Notes under the pieces: model-generated
Database searches by the model: none
Told to the model about the DNA's origin: nothing
Seen by the model: only the letters and a program-made list of their open reading frames with translations
Part shown: positions 8,041 to 16,150 of the stretch, piece by piece
Layout of the letters: every line of letters begins with the position of its first letter
Position numbering within the stretch: the first letter of the stretch is position 1
NCBI GenBank assembly: GCA_027024305.1
Contig: JALVSO010000054.1
Location: 1 to 29,534 of the forward strand
DNA: 29,534 bases
Direction of reading: 5' to 3'
Source: Candidatus Parcubacteria bacterium
GTDB lineage: Bacteria; Patescibacteriota; Minisyncoccia; Phycocordibacterales; GCA-2747955
Program-made: the position numbers and the translations under genes

Positions 8041-8058
8041 TGAATTTATCTATATAAT
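8031..8058 (+). promoter_or_regulatory. Promoter of the mraZ-rsmH-ftsL cluster
   Basis: TTGAAA (8031-8036), a 16-bp spacer, and TATAAT (8053-8058). The -35 box lies between the last two GTGG repeats. Transcription would start near 8065, giving a leader of about 190 nt, the longest in the window. Confidence 0.7.
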
Positions 8059-8064
8059 GAAGTC

Positions 8065-8257
8065 AGGACTTGATTAACATATTTACCGTGTTAATCAGGC
8101 TTATAGCTCTCAAATTCCATCTAAATGCATTTTGATTTTAAATTTTTGTTACTCATACTTTATAAAAATTTTTCTTCGGAATTTGAGGTGCTATCCAAGG
8201 GTTAAAGTTCTTAATCCTTGGATAGCATAAAAATTTTATGCTAAAAAGAAAAATCCT
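8065..8257 (+). ncRNA. Hairpin-rich 5' leader of mraZ (candidate cis-regulatory RNA)
   Basis: Four consecutive inverted repeats: TGATTAACA 8071-8079 with 8089-8097; AGCTCTCAAATTCC 8105-8118 with GGAATTTGAGGTGCT 8178-8192 (one bulge, long AT-rich loop); CTATCCAAGG with CCTTGGATAG (8190-8200 and 8216-8226, perfect 11 bp); and the palindrome at 8224-8242. The last two share bases (8224-8226), and the second and third share GCT (8190-8192), so alternative pairings are possible. No known riboswitch or leader family is recognised. No Shine-Dalgarno sequence is evident before the mraZ ATG. Confidence 0.5.
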
Positions 8258-8692
8258 ATGCTAATCGGAGAATATAGACATTCCATAGATAAAAAGGGAA
8301 GGACAGCCTTGCCGGCCAAGTTTAAGAAAGAGATGGGCAAGGTGGTTTATATTGCTCGAGGTTTGGATGGGATGATAGATGTCTACACCAAGGATTCCTG
8401 GGATCGTTTACAGGAGAAATTATCTCAACTGCCGATGACCGTTGAGGCCAATCGAAAGTTTAAGAGGTTTATCCTTGGGGCATCATCGGAAGTGGTGCCG
8501 GATAAGCAGGGAAGGGTTATTATTCCTCAAGCTCTTAAAGAGCATGCCGGCATTGAAGCCGATGAAAAAGTTGTTTGAACCGGAGTGGGTGACAAGGCGG
8601 AAATCTGATCGGAAAAGAAATGGGATAGGCAAAACAGCGAAGGGGTGGAAAACATTGCCGAGATTGCCAAGTCCCTGGACGGAATTATCTAA
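8258..8692 (+). CDS. mraZ: Transcriptional regulator MraZ
   Basis: 144 residues with two TGA codons read as Trp. Under the standard code it would stop at 106 residues and lose the family's C-terminus, including the conserved EIW (EIWSEKKWDRQ). MraZ is the DNA-binding first gene of the division and cell-wall cluster. It has two SpoVT/AbrB-like repeats: GEYRHSIDKKGRTALPAKF (about 4-22) and SSEVVPDKQGRVIIPQAL (about 75-95). Length is typical (about 145-150). rsmH begins 1 nt after its TAA. The phased GTGG array upstream fits autoregulation. Confidence 0.95.
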
Positions 8693-8693
8693 T

Positions 8694-9608
8694 ATGTCTA
8701 TGAAAACCAACTCATCAGTTCATCAGCCCGTTCTTTTACAAGAAGTTTTGGAATATTTGGAGTTGAAACCCGGTTTGAAAGTTTTTGATGGAACTCTGGG
8801 GGGCGGTGGCTATGCCGAGGAAATTTGTCGAGCCATCGGTGAGGAAGGAATTTTGCTGGGAACCGATTTGGATGCTCACGCCCTGGGAAGAGTTGAAGAG
8901 CGACTGAAAAATTGTTCTTGTCAAAAAAAGTTTTATCTAAAAAACTATTCGGAGATTAAAAAAATTCTCGCCGAGGATAAGGAGGTTTCGGAAATTGACA
9001 GAATGGTCTTGGATCTGGGCATCAGCTCCGATCAGTTGGACTTGGAAAATCGGGGAATTTCTTTTCAAAATCCGGATGCTCCTCTGGATATGAATCTTTC
9101 TCTGGATGAGAAAAAATTAACCGCTGAAGAAATTTTGAACCGGTGGTCCGAGGAGAGCTTGGCCGATATATTTTTCTACTACGGCGGGGAAAGGGCTTCC
9201 AGAAAAATAGCCAAGGCTGCGGTGGAAAGAAGAAAAGAAAAAGCATTTAAGAGGGTGGGTGATTTGGTGGAATTGATTGAAAAGGAAATCGGTCATTTCT
9301 ATAAAAATAAAAAAATTCATCCGGCTACCAAAATTTTTCAGGCTCTGAGAATTACGGTCAATGATGAAATCGGCCATTTGGAAAAAGCTTTGAAAGAGGG
9401 TTTTGAGGTTCTGGGTTCCGGTGGAATTGTGGTTGTGGTCACCTTTCATTCCCTGGAAGACCGAAAGGTTAAGAAAATTTTTAGAGAATTTGAAGGAGGG
9501 GGTTTGGGTAGGAGAGTTAATAAAAAGGTTATCACTCCCGGAGAGGAAGAGCTTGCTCAAAACAGAAGGGCTCGTTCGGCCAAATTGAGAGCTTTCAAGA
9601 AAAATTAG
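8694..9608 (+). CDS. rsmH: 16S rRNA (cytosine-1402 N4) methyltransferase RsmH
   Basis: 304 residues, starting at ATG 8694 (MSMKTNSSVHQPVLL), immediately after mraZ. An alternative ATG is at 8700. The family opening HQPVLLQEVLEYL is followed by the SAM-binding loop DGTLGGGGYAEEI (the usual GGH is GGY here). Further motifs: MVLDLGISSDQLD, GISFQNPDAPLDM, HPATKIFQALRITVNDE, VVVTFHSLEDRKVKKIF, and a basic C-terminus. The enzyme methylates C1402 in the decoding centre of 16S rRNA. It contains only TGG Trp (NRW). Gene order mraZ-rsmH-ftsL is the classical start of the dcw cluster. Confidence 0.95.
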   Translation: MSMKTNSSVHQPVLLQEVLEYLELKPGLKVFDGTLGGGGYAEEICRAIGEEGILLGTDLDAHALGRVEERLKNCSCQKKFYLKNYSEIKKILAEDKEVSEIDRMVLDLGISSDQLDLENRGISFQNPDAPLDMNLSLDEKKLTAEEILNRWSEESLADIFFYYGGERASRKIAKAAVERRKEKAFKRVGDLVELIEKEIGHFYKNKKIHPATKIFQALRITVNDEIGHLEKALKEGFEVLGSGGIVVVVTFHSLEDRKVKKIFREFEGGGLGRRVNKKVITPGEEELAQNRRARSAKLRAFKKN

Positions 9609-9631
9609 GGAAAAAATTAAAGATAAATAAT

Positions 9632-9961
9632 ATGCAAAGTTTAAGAATAAACAGCAGAATAAGGAAATTAAATCTCTTCCTTTTGAAGAGGGAAAGACTG
9701 GTTTATTATTCTCTATCTTTGACTTTATTATTTTTGATTTTTTCCTATGCCTTCTTGGTAGCCGCTTCAGTTTCTTTGGGATATGGCATAGAGAGCAATA
9801 ATGATCGTTTAGAGAGAATTTTAGCGGAAAATTCTCAGAGGGAGCTGGAATATTATCTGGCTCAGAATAATATTGAAAAAAAGTATGCTGAGGGGTTGGT
9901 TTTGGCCAAAAATATAGACTATATTGATTCTGTTTTCAATCGGGTTGTGTATAATAAGTAA
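9632..9961 (+). CDS. ftsL: FtsL-like divisome membrane protein
   Basis: 109 residues. A short basic cytoplasmic N-terminus (about 1-25) precedes one membrane segment (about 27-50, LSLTLLFLIFSYAFLVAA). A Glu/Asn-rich helical segment of about 58 residues follows. This bitopic layout, the small size and the position directly behind rsmH match FtsL, a membrane coiled-coil protein of the divisome that partners FtsB. Sequence conservation in FtsL is low, so the call rests on topology and position. The usual next gene, a penicillin-binding transpeptidase, is absent; pilD follows instead. Confidence 0.6.
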   Translation: MQSLRINSRIRKLNLFLLKRERLVYYSLSLTLLFLIFSYAFLVAASVSLGYGIESNNDRLERILAENSQRELEYYLAQNNIEKKYAEGLVLAKNIDYIDSVFNRVVYNK

Positions 9962-9978
9962 ATTTAAAAAGTTCTTCG

Positions 9979-9987
9979 TGGTAAAAT
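9979..9987 (+). promoter_or_regulatory. Extended -10 promoter of the prepilin peptidase gene
   Basis: TGGTAAAAT (9979-9987), with ATG 6 nt downstream. Confidence 0.5.
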
Positions 9988-9993
9988 GAAAGC

Positions 9994-10860
9994 ATGGAGA
10001 ATTTTTTTTGATTGGATGTCTTTTTTATCTTTTTTTTGGGGGCTATTTTTGGATCTTTTTTGAATGTTTTGGCAGCCGAGCTGGAGCCTCTGGTTTTTTT
10101 TAATAGAGAAGAAAGAATAAAAAAGAAAATCAAATCATTTTGGAAAAGAATAAATCGCAGATCCCGCTGCCCCCACTGCGCCCATAAACTGAGAGAAGGG
10201 GAGTTGGTTCCGATTTTTTCGTGACTTTTTCTCGGGGGAAGGTGTAAAAAATGCGGAAAAAAGATATCCCCCGGATATTTTTTAGTGGAATTTTTTAGCG
10301 GACTGACTTTTTTGGGTTTTGCCTATCATTTTTACAGTTTAAAGGGCTCAGAGCTCAATCTTTTTAATTGATGGGAGTTTTATTTTTTTGTTCCCATAAT
10401 TTCTTCTTTAATCCTTATCTTTCTTTTTGATTTGAAACACAAGATAATACCTGATTTAATTATTCTTCCAACCATTATTTATTCTCTATTCTATATTGCT
10501 TTTGATTTTAATTCTTTGACTTTTGATTTTTCCCATTGACTTGATGATATTTGAAGGTCTATTCTTTTTGCCCTGCCATTTTTTGCTCTCTGGTTGGTGT
10601 CAAAAGGCAGGGCCATGGGCTTTGCCGATTGAAAGTTGATCTTTCTCCTATCGCTTTTTCTGGACGGCACCATGGAGAATTTACTCTTCGTTTTCGGAGC
10701 TTTTTGGTTGGGGGCTTTCTATGCTATTCCGGCTTTAATTTTTGGAAGGTCAAAATTAAAAACAGAGGTCCCCTTTGGTCCTTTTATTATCCTATCGTTT
10801 TTCATAGTCTACTTTTTCCACCTTTCCTACGGTGATTTTATAAATATCTTTATGGTATAA
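9994..10860 (+). CDS. pilD: Prepilin peptidase (type IV leader peptidase)
   Basis: 288 residues. Six TGA codons are read as Trp, so the standard code would leave only fragments. It is an integral membrane aspartyl protease that cuts, and often N-methylates, type IV prepilins. The N-terminus has GAIFGSFLNVLAAEL. A cytoplasmic loop carries two CxxC pairs (CPHCAHKL and CKKCGKKIS), as in the methylating class. The catalytic region has LFDLKHKIIPDLI and MGFADWKL (family GxGD, here GFAD), then the C-terminal FGPFI motif. About seven hydrophobic helices are visible. The four pilin-like genes directly downstream are its likely substrates. ATG 9994 was chosen because it starts the FFWLDVFF helix 6 nt after a -10 box. 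Confidence 0.92.
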
Positions 10861-10861
10861 T
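10853..10861 (+). promoter_or_regulatory. Extended -10 promoter of the pilin operon
   Basis: TGGTATAAT (10853-10861) overlaps the pilD stop. GAGAAGG (10864-10870) downstream may serve as a Shine-Dalgarno sequence. Confidence 0.5.
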
Positions 10862-10881
10862 CCAGAGAAGGCCTATTGTCT

Positions 10882-11562
10882 ATGAAAAGAAAAATTCTGC
10901 AAAAAAAGAATAATTTGGAAGAGGGGTTTTCTCTGATGGAATTATTGGTGGTTATTGCCATTCTGATAATTCTTCTTTCCATTTCCCTTTTTAACTATGA
11001 TAAATTCGGTAAAGATGTGGAGCTGGAAAATGCCGTCTATTCCATGGCTCTGGCTATTAGAGAGGCTCAGGTCTATGGGGTGAATAAGGCCCTGAAAGAC
11101 GTTGGTGGCAGTAATGTGGAGGACTACTTCGGAGGCGATTATGGCTACGGAGTTTATTTTAATAGAGCGGGGGCATCTTCCGGACCGTCTAATTCCCAGA
11201 AATTTGTTCTCTATATTGATAATGATAGTGGGGCTAATGCCAATAATAAAATTTTTGACAGCAGTTCCGATTGTTCGGGCTCGGCCAATGATGAATGTTA
11301 CAGTCAGATTTTTCTAACCAAGGGAAACTATATAAAAGAGATAAAATTAAAGGGGGGTTCTGATTGAAGTTCTGCAGTAACCGTTGGCCGAGCCAATATT
11401 TATTTTAAAAGGCCAAACCCCGATGCCACCATTCTCAACGATGATGGTAGCCAAATTTACTCGGCCATTCAAATTAAAATCAATTCTCCGGCTGATGTTT
11501 ACAGCCGTTGTGTCAGAGCCGGTGCTTCAGGAGATATAACCATAAGTAGAACATGCTATTAA
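10882..11562 (+). CDS. Type IV pilin-like protein (prepilin 1)
   Basis: 226 residues; one TGA (11365-11367) is read as Trp in GGSDWSSAV. A basic leader ends at the prepilin cleavage site EEGF/SLMELLVVIAILIILL, with Glu at mature position 5, then a long hydrophobic helix. The globular part has a Gly/Tyr-rich region (DYGYGVYF) and two cysteine pairs, probably disulfides. The C-terminus (SRTCY) lies in the section gained by reading TGA as Trp. It resembles GspH/FimT-type minor pilins. A TTG at 10876, better spaced from GAGAAGG, is an alternative start two codons upstream. The end overlaps the next gene by 10 nt. Confidence 0.85.
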
Positions 11563-12131
11563 GTAAAAAGATAAAAAAGAATAGAGCCTTTACTCTGGTG
11601 GAAATGCTGGTTTCTCTAACTCTTTTTTCCGTTGTGACAACCATTGCCTTTACGGCTCTCTATAGGATTATGGAGGCCAACAATAAATCAAAAACCATCA
11701 AATTGGTGGTCAATAATTTAAATGTGGCCATGGAATCAATGACCCGCGAAATCAGGGTTGGCTATAATTACTGCGCCAACCCACCCGCTTCCACCTGTGA
11801 TAGCAATCTTGGTTCCACCAGGATATATTTTAAAACCAAGGATGATTGTGATGGCCAATATGTTTTTTACTCTTCGGAAGAAACCATAAAGAAAAAGGTG
11901 GGGGTAAAGGATTCTGCCGGGAATTGCCAATACCCTTCAACCGAAACGGCCATTTTGGGTGATGATGTTAAAGTAAAAAGGGCCAAATTTTATATTCATG
12001 GTTCGGACGATCACAGTGATTACAATCAACCGAGAGTTTTAATTATCCTGAGAGGACAGGCTACGGATATTAATATGGATACAATTTTTGATATTCAAAC
12101 CACGGTTTCTCAGAGGAATCCTGATCAATAA
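11553..12131 (+). CDS. Type IV pilin-like protein (prepilin 2, PilW/GspJ-like)
   Basis: 192 residues. Short basic leader KKIKKNRAF, then the cleavage motif AF/TLVEMLVSLTLFSVV. RAF carries Ala where most prepilins have Gly before the cut. The globular domain has MTREIRVGYNYCANP, GSTRIYFKTKDDCDG and a C-terminal strand region, QPRVLIILRGQATD, as in GspJ/PilW-type minor pseudopilins. The start overlaps the preceding pilin's last codons, which indicates translational coupling. No Trp is present. Confidence 0.85.
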   Translation: MLLSKKIKKNRAFTLVEMLVSLTLFSVVTTIAFTALYRIMEANNKSKTIKLVVNNLNVAMESMTREIRVGYNYCANPPASTCDSNLGSTRIYFKTKDDCDGQYVFYSSEETIKKKVGVKDSAGNCQYPSTETAILGDDVKVKRAKFYIHGSDDHSDYNQPRVLIILRGQATDINMDTIFDIQTTVSQRNPDQ

Positions 12132-12141
12132 TAAGAAATCT

Positions 12142-12720
12142 ATGAAAATTTTTCAAAAGAATAAAAAAATAAAAAAAGCGGAGGCTTTTACCTTGGTGGA
12201 GGCTTTAATTTCCATAACCATTCTAATGATTTCAGTGGCCGCTCCTTTAAATTTGGCTTCCCAGGGCCTTATGGCGGCCAATATTGCTCAAAGGCAAATA
12301 GTGGCTTTTTACTTGGCTCAAGATGTTAATGAATGAATTATCAATCAGAAAATGTCTAATCATTTGAAGTCTTCAAATGATATGCTGGATGGCCTAGATG
12401 ACTGTATTGTTACTGCCGGTGGTAATGAAAAGGGATGCGCTATCAATACTTTAGAAAACAGTCCGAGCAGCGCGATAACTTCCTGTGCCGCCTCCGGATG
12501 TCCAAGCAAGGGAAAACTCTATAAAAATAGCAACGGTTTTTATGCTCCGAATCTTTCAGCTGCTGACTTTTCCGGCTATACTCGATATAGTGAAATTAGG
12601 AGAATAGGAGTAGACGGGGGGGTTGTGACGGAGGCCCGAATTAAGACGGTGGTTAAATGAACTTCCGCTCAGGGAGTGGAGCAGAGCTATGAATTGGTTA
12701 ATAATATATCTAAGTGATAA
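12142..12720 (+). CDS. Type IV pilin-like protein (prepilin 3, PilV/GspI-like)
   Basis: 192 residues; three TGA codons are read as Trp. The last residue before TAA is one of them (tga taa at 12715-12720), giving an ISKW C-terminus. Leader KKIKKAEAF is followed by TLVEALISITILMISVAAPLNL, the prepilin motif with Glu5. The FYLAQDVNEWIINQK segment is like PilV/GspI pseudopilins. Four cysteines in CIVTAGGNEKGC and CAASGC probably form disulfides. It lies 10 nt after the previous gene and slightly overlaps an alternative GTG start of the next. Confidence 0.82.
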
Positions 12721-12731
12721 TATTAAAAAGT

Positions 12732-13256
12732 ATGAATTATTTAAATAATAATAGAAAAGAAAAAGGCTTCGTTATTTTAATCGCCATCGTTATTTCGGGA
12801 CTTTTGGTTTCCATTGGAATGTTTATTGCCAATGTGGCCTACAAAGAACTTTTGCTTTCAACTTCGGCCAAGGCATCCCAAAAAGCTTTTTTTGTGGCCG
12901 ATTCGGTTATGGAGTGTGCCATGAGGCATGATATTAGGAAGGCTGGTTTTTGGGTCACAGATTCAGATAGCCAGAGCCGAGATTTTATATGTAATAATAT
13001 GACCTTTCAACCCCACGCAACAAGTACCGGCGGCTCTGACTGATATACTTCCATATATTATATTTCTTTTGCCGAGGATGGTGACGGGGACGGAGAAATC
13101 AGTTCGGCTGAGATGGATGCCGACCCCAATGCCGGTTATGCCAAATTAATTGTTCAGAAAACCAATAGTGGAGTTGACACCGTTATGAAAGCCTATGGTC
13201 ATGACAGGTATAAAGGAAAAGGTATCGTAGAGAGGGCTATACAGGTAAAGTACTAG
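12732..13256 (+). CDS. PilX-like pilus assembly protein with an EF-hand loop
   Basis: 174 residues; one TGA (13041-13043) is read as Trp in GSDWYTS. The N-terminus NRKEKGFVILIAIVISGLLVS is a pilin-type hydrophobic helix without Glu5, as in PilX-type proteins. The segment SQKAFFVADSVMECAMRHD resembles the PilX AE-gene-like region. A textbook EF-hand calcium loop, DGDGDGEISSAE, lies at about residues 116-127, with DADPNAGY just after. A GTG at 12714 gives a start 6 codons earlier. This is the last gene of the pilin operon; ligA follows 12 nt later, so transcription may run on. Confidence 0.78.
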
Positions 13257-13268
13257 TTTTTATTTTAA

Positions 13269-15296
13269 ATGAAAGAGGGAGAGGTTAAAAAAAGAATAGA
13301 AAAATTGAAAGAGGTGGTTGATCATCACCGCTATCTTTATCATGTTAAAAATATTTCCGAGATATCCGAGGAAGCCCTGGATTCTTTAAAAGATGAGCTT
13401 TTTAAATTGGAAGAAAAATATCCTCAATTTAAAAGTGCCGATTCACCGACCCAGCGAGTGGCCGGAAAGGTTTTGGAGGGTTTTAAAAAAGTTAAACATA
13501 AAGTGCCCCAGTGATCCTTTAACGATGCTTTTAATTTTGAAGATTTACAAAATTGGGAGAAGAGGAATTTGAATTATTTGATGAAGGAGGGAGGGCGCGA
13601 GCGAAGCTCGCGCCCCATCAAACTCCAATATTTCTGCGAATTGAAAATTGACGGTTTAAAAATTATTCTGGAATACCAAAAAGGAATTTTATTCCGGGCG
13701 ACCACCCGAGGGGATGGAAGAGTGGGAGAGGATGTGACGGAGAACATTAAAACCATTCAATCCATTCCTTTAAAATTAAATAAAGTGGTGGACATTATCG
13801 TGGAAGGGGAGGTTTATATCTCTAAAAAGAATTTTGAGCTGGTTAATCAAAAACAAAAAAAAGAGGGGAAAGAGCTATACGCCAACCCTCGTAATTTGGC
13901 CGCGGGTACTTTAAGACAGTTGGATCCCAAGATAGTGGCCGAGCGAAAGTTGGATGCTTGAATTTATGATGTGGCTCTCTATGAAAAAAAGTTTAAGACT
14001 CAAAAGGAAGAAATGGAATTTTTGGAAGAGCTTGGCTTTAAGGTCAATCAAAACAGATTTTTGGCCAAGGACTTGAAGGAGGCATGAGATTTTTATCAGA
14101 AAATAAGTAAGAAGAAAGATAAATTTGATTATTGAATTGACGGGGTGGTTTTAAAAATCAATGACGGTGAAATTCAGGAGATTTTGGGTTATACGGGCAA
14201 GGCTCCTCGCTGAGGAATTGCCTTGAAATTTCCAGCCGAGCAAAAAACCACCATTTTAAAAGATATTCATTTGCAGGTTGGACGAACCGGAGTGATTACG
14301 CCCGTGGCTATTCTGGAACCGGTGGAGCTGGCCGGAACTACGGTCTCCCGGGCCACCCTCCACAATGAGGATGAAATCAAGCGCCTGGATGTGCGCATCG
14401 GCGACACGGTTATCGTGGAAAAGGCCGGCGATATTATTCCCAAGATAGTAAAGGTCCTGAAAGAATTTCGGGAGAAAAATTCCAAGCCCTATAAATTTCC
14501 AAAAATTGTGCCCGGCTGTGGCGGCAAGGGGGAAATTGAAAGAGTGCCGGGGCAGGTGGCCTATCGTTGCAAAGACAGAAATTCTCACCAACTTTTACAA
14601 AGAAAGCTTGCCTATTTTGTTTCCAAAAAAGCTTTTGATATTTCCGGTCTTGGTGGAAAAATAATGGAAAAGTTTATTGATTTGAATTTAATTTCCGAAC
14701 CGGCCGATATTTTCACTCTGGAATTTGGAGACATCGCCGATCTGGAAGGTTTTGGGGAAAAGTCGGCCAACAATCTTCTGCGGGAGATAAATGAGAGGAG
14801 AAAAATTTCTCTGGTTCGTTTTTTGATTGCTCTGGGCATTGAAGAGGTGGGTGAAGAAACAGCTCAACTTCTGGCGGAAAATTTTGGAAGTCTGGAAAAA
14901 ATTCGCAGAGCTTCCAAGGAGGAGCTGGAGAAGATTGAAGGCATCGGTGAAGTGATGGCTCAAAAAATCGTGGATTATTTCAATGACCCCCACAATCAAA
15001 AAATTATCTCCAATCTTTTGAAAGAGGTTAAGGTGGAAAAATTTCAAAAAGAAGAAGTGGCCGATAATTATTTCAAAGGCAAAAAGATTTTAATTACCGG
15101 AACCTTTGAAAAATATTCTCGGGATGAGCTGAAAGAAATTATTCGCCGGCTGGGTGGTAAAAATCTTTCTTCCATTTCCAAGACCACCGATATCCTTCTG
15201 GCCGGAGAAAAAGCCGGTTCAAAATTGGAAAAGGCCAAGGCTTTCGGCACGGAAATTATTTTTGAAAAAGATTTGGAAAAATTTCTAAAAAAGTAA
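13269..15296 (+). CDS. ligA: NAD-dependent DNA ligase LigA
   Basis: 675 residues with five TGA codons read as Trp, one in KAPRWGIALKFPAEQ where the family's Trp is nearly invariant. It joins Okazaki fragments and nicks using NAD. Domain Ia (1-70, YHVKNISEISEEALD) is followed by the adenylation domain with CELKIDGLKI, AMP-accepting Lys126, TTRGDGRVGEDVTENI, AAGTLRQLDP and DGVVLKI. Then come the OB domain (LHNEDEIKRLDVRIGDTV), a degenerate zinc finger in which only Cys417 and Cys434 remain, the HhH domain (EGFGEKSANNLL, EGIGEVMAQKI) and a C-terminal BRCT domain (GKKILITGTFEKYSRDELK). A GC-rich palindrome adds an in-frame segment, GGRERSSRP, just before the adenylation motif. Confidence 0.96.
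13593..13615. repeat. 23-bp palindrome inserted in frame in ligA
   Basis: GGGCGCGAGC and GCTCGCGCCC form a perfect 10-bp stem around GAA. Its apex GAGCGAAGCTC equals that of the terminator at 7914-7938. It encodes GRERSSRP and is much more GC-rich than its surroundings. Confidence 0.65.
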
Positions 15297-15300
15297 TTTT

Positions 15301-15335
15301 TTACAGGAAGTTCGACTTCCTGTAAAGATTTTGTT
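15301..15335 (+). terminator. Terminator after ligA
   Basis: ACAGGAAG (15303-15310) and CTTCCTGT (15316-15323) with a TTCGA loop. Flanking T and A extend the stem; a loose T-rich tail follows. Confidence 0.7.
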
Positions 15336-15348
15336 CTGGGAAAAATAA

Positions 15349-15357
15349 TGTTAGAAT
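15349..15357 (+). promoter_or_regulatory. Extended -10 promoter of uppS
   Basis: TGTTAGAAT, ending 6 nt before the uppS ATG (15364). Confidence 0.55.
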
Positions 15358-15363
15358 GGTGCG

Positions 15364-16071
15364 ATGAAATTTAACAGGAAAGTAAAATCCATTGGGATTA
15401 TTATTGACGGTAACCGGAGGTGGGCCGTTAAAAATGGAATGAAAAAAACCGAGGGACATAAATACGGCTTGGACAACCTCCTAAAAACCATAGATTGAGC
15501 TGAAGAATTGGGCATTGAAGAGATCACTTTTTATATTTTTTCCACGGAAAATTGGAAGAGAACAAAGACGGAAGTCAACGCTTTAATGGCCCTTTTTGAA
15601 AAAACTATTAAAGAGCAGTTTGCTCGCCTGGGAGAGAAAGGGGTTGAGATAAAATTTATCGGTGATTTAAAGATGTTTCCCAAAAAGTTGCAAAAACTAA
15701 TCGCCGAGCTGGAAGAAAAAACAAAATCCACAAAGAAAAAAAATAAAATTAAAGTTTTTTTGGCCGCTTCCTATGGTGGTAGAAATGAAATTATCAATGG
15801 AATCAAAAAACTTTCTCGTGAGTTGAGCAAAAAAGAAATTGAAAAATTAACGGAAAAAGATTTTGAAAAATATCTTTACTCCGGGGTGATTTCCGATCCG
15901 GAAATAATCATTCGCACCGGCGGGGACACTCGTCTTTCCAATTTTTTAATGTGGAAGTCGGCCTATTCGGAATTGATTTTTTTAAAAAAAGCCTGACCGG
16001 ATTTTAGAAAAAGTGATTTGAGAAAGGTATTGAAAAAATATCAAGAAGCTCGTTTGCAGAAGGGAAAATAA
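15364..16071 (+). CDS. uppS: Undecaprenyl diphosphate synthase (cis-prenyltransferase)
   Basis: 235 residues; two TGA codons (KTIDWAEELG and KKAWPDF) are read as Trp. The enzyme adds isopentenyl units to farnesyl diphosphate in cis to build the lipid carrier for peptidoglycan precursors. Motifs in order: IGIIIDGNRRWAVKNG (family MDGNxRWA, with Ile in place of Met), GHKYGLDNL, FYIFSTENWKRTKTEV, ASYGGRNEI, and RTGGDTRLSNFLMWKSAYSE followed by WPDF. RTGGD has Asp where most have Glu. Length is typical. Start ATG follows the -10 box by 6 nt. It is probably monocistronic: a weak hairpin follows, and the next gene has its own -10. Confidence 0.93.
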
Positions 16072-16082
16072 TTCATGACAAT

Positions 16083-16117
16083 ACCCATCATTGGGACTTC
16101 ACAATCCCAAGGGGTAC
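16083..16117 (+). terminator. Hairpin after uppS
   Basis: TACCC ... TTGGGA / TCCCAA ... GGGGTA can form an interrupted stem. No T run follows, so termination is uncertain. Confidence 0.4.
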
Positions 16118-16133
16118 TGCAAACTAAAACCAG

Positions 16134-16139
16134 TATAAT
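16134..16139 (+). promoter_or_regulatory. -10 box before the RluA-family gene
   Basis: TATAAT, ending 11 nt before the ATG at 16151. Confidence 0.45.
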
Positions 16140-16150
16140 ATTTTAATTAA

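Noticed and set aside
7862..8060. Replication origin
   Set aside because: There are DnaA-like motifs, but genes on both sides run in the same direction, dnaA is not adjacent, and the GTGG array explains part of the sequence. Kept only as a regulatory cluster.
3569..13961. UGA as selenocysteine
   Set aside because: Far too many sites, in proteins not known as selenoproteins, and at Trp positions.
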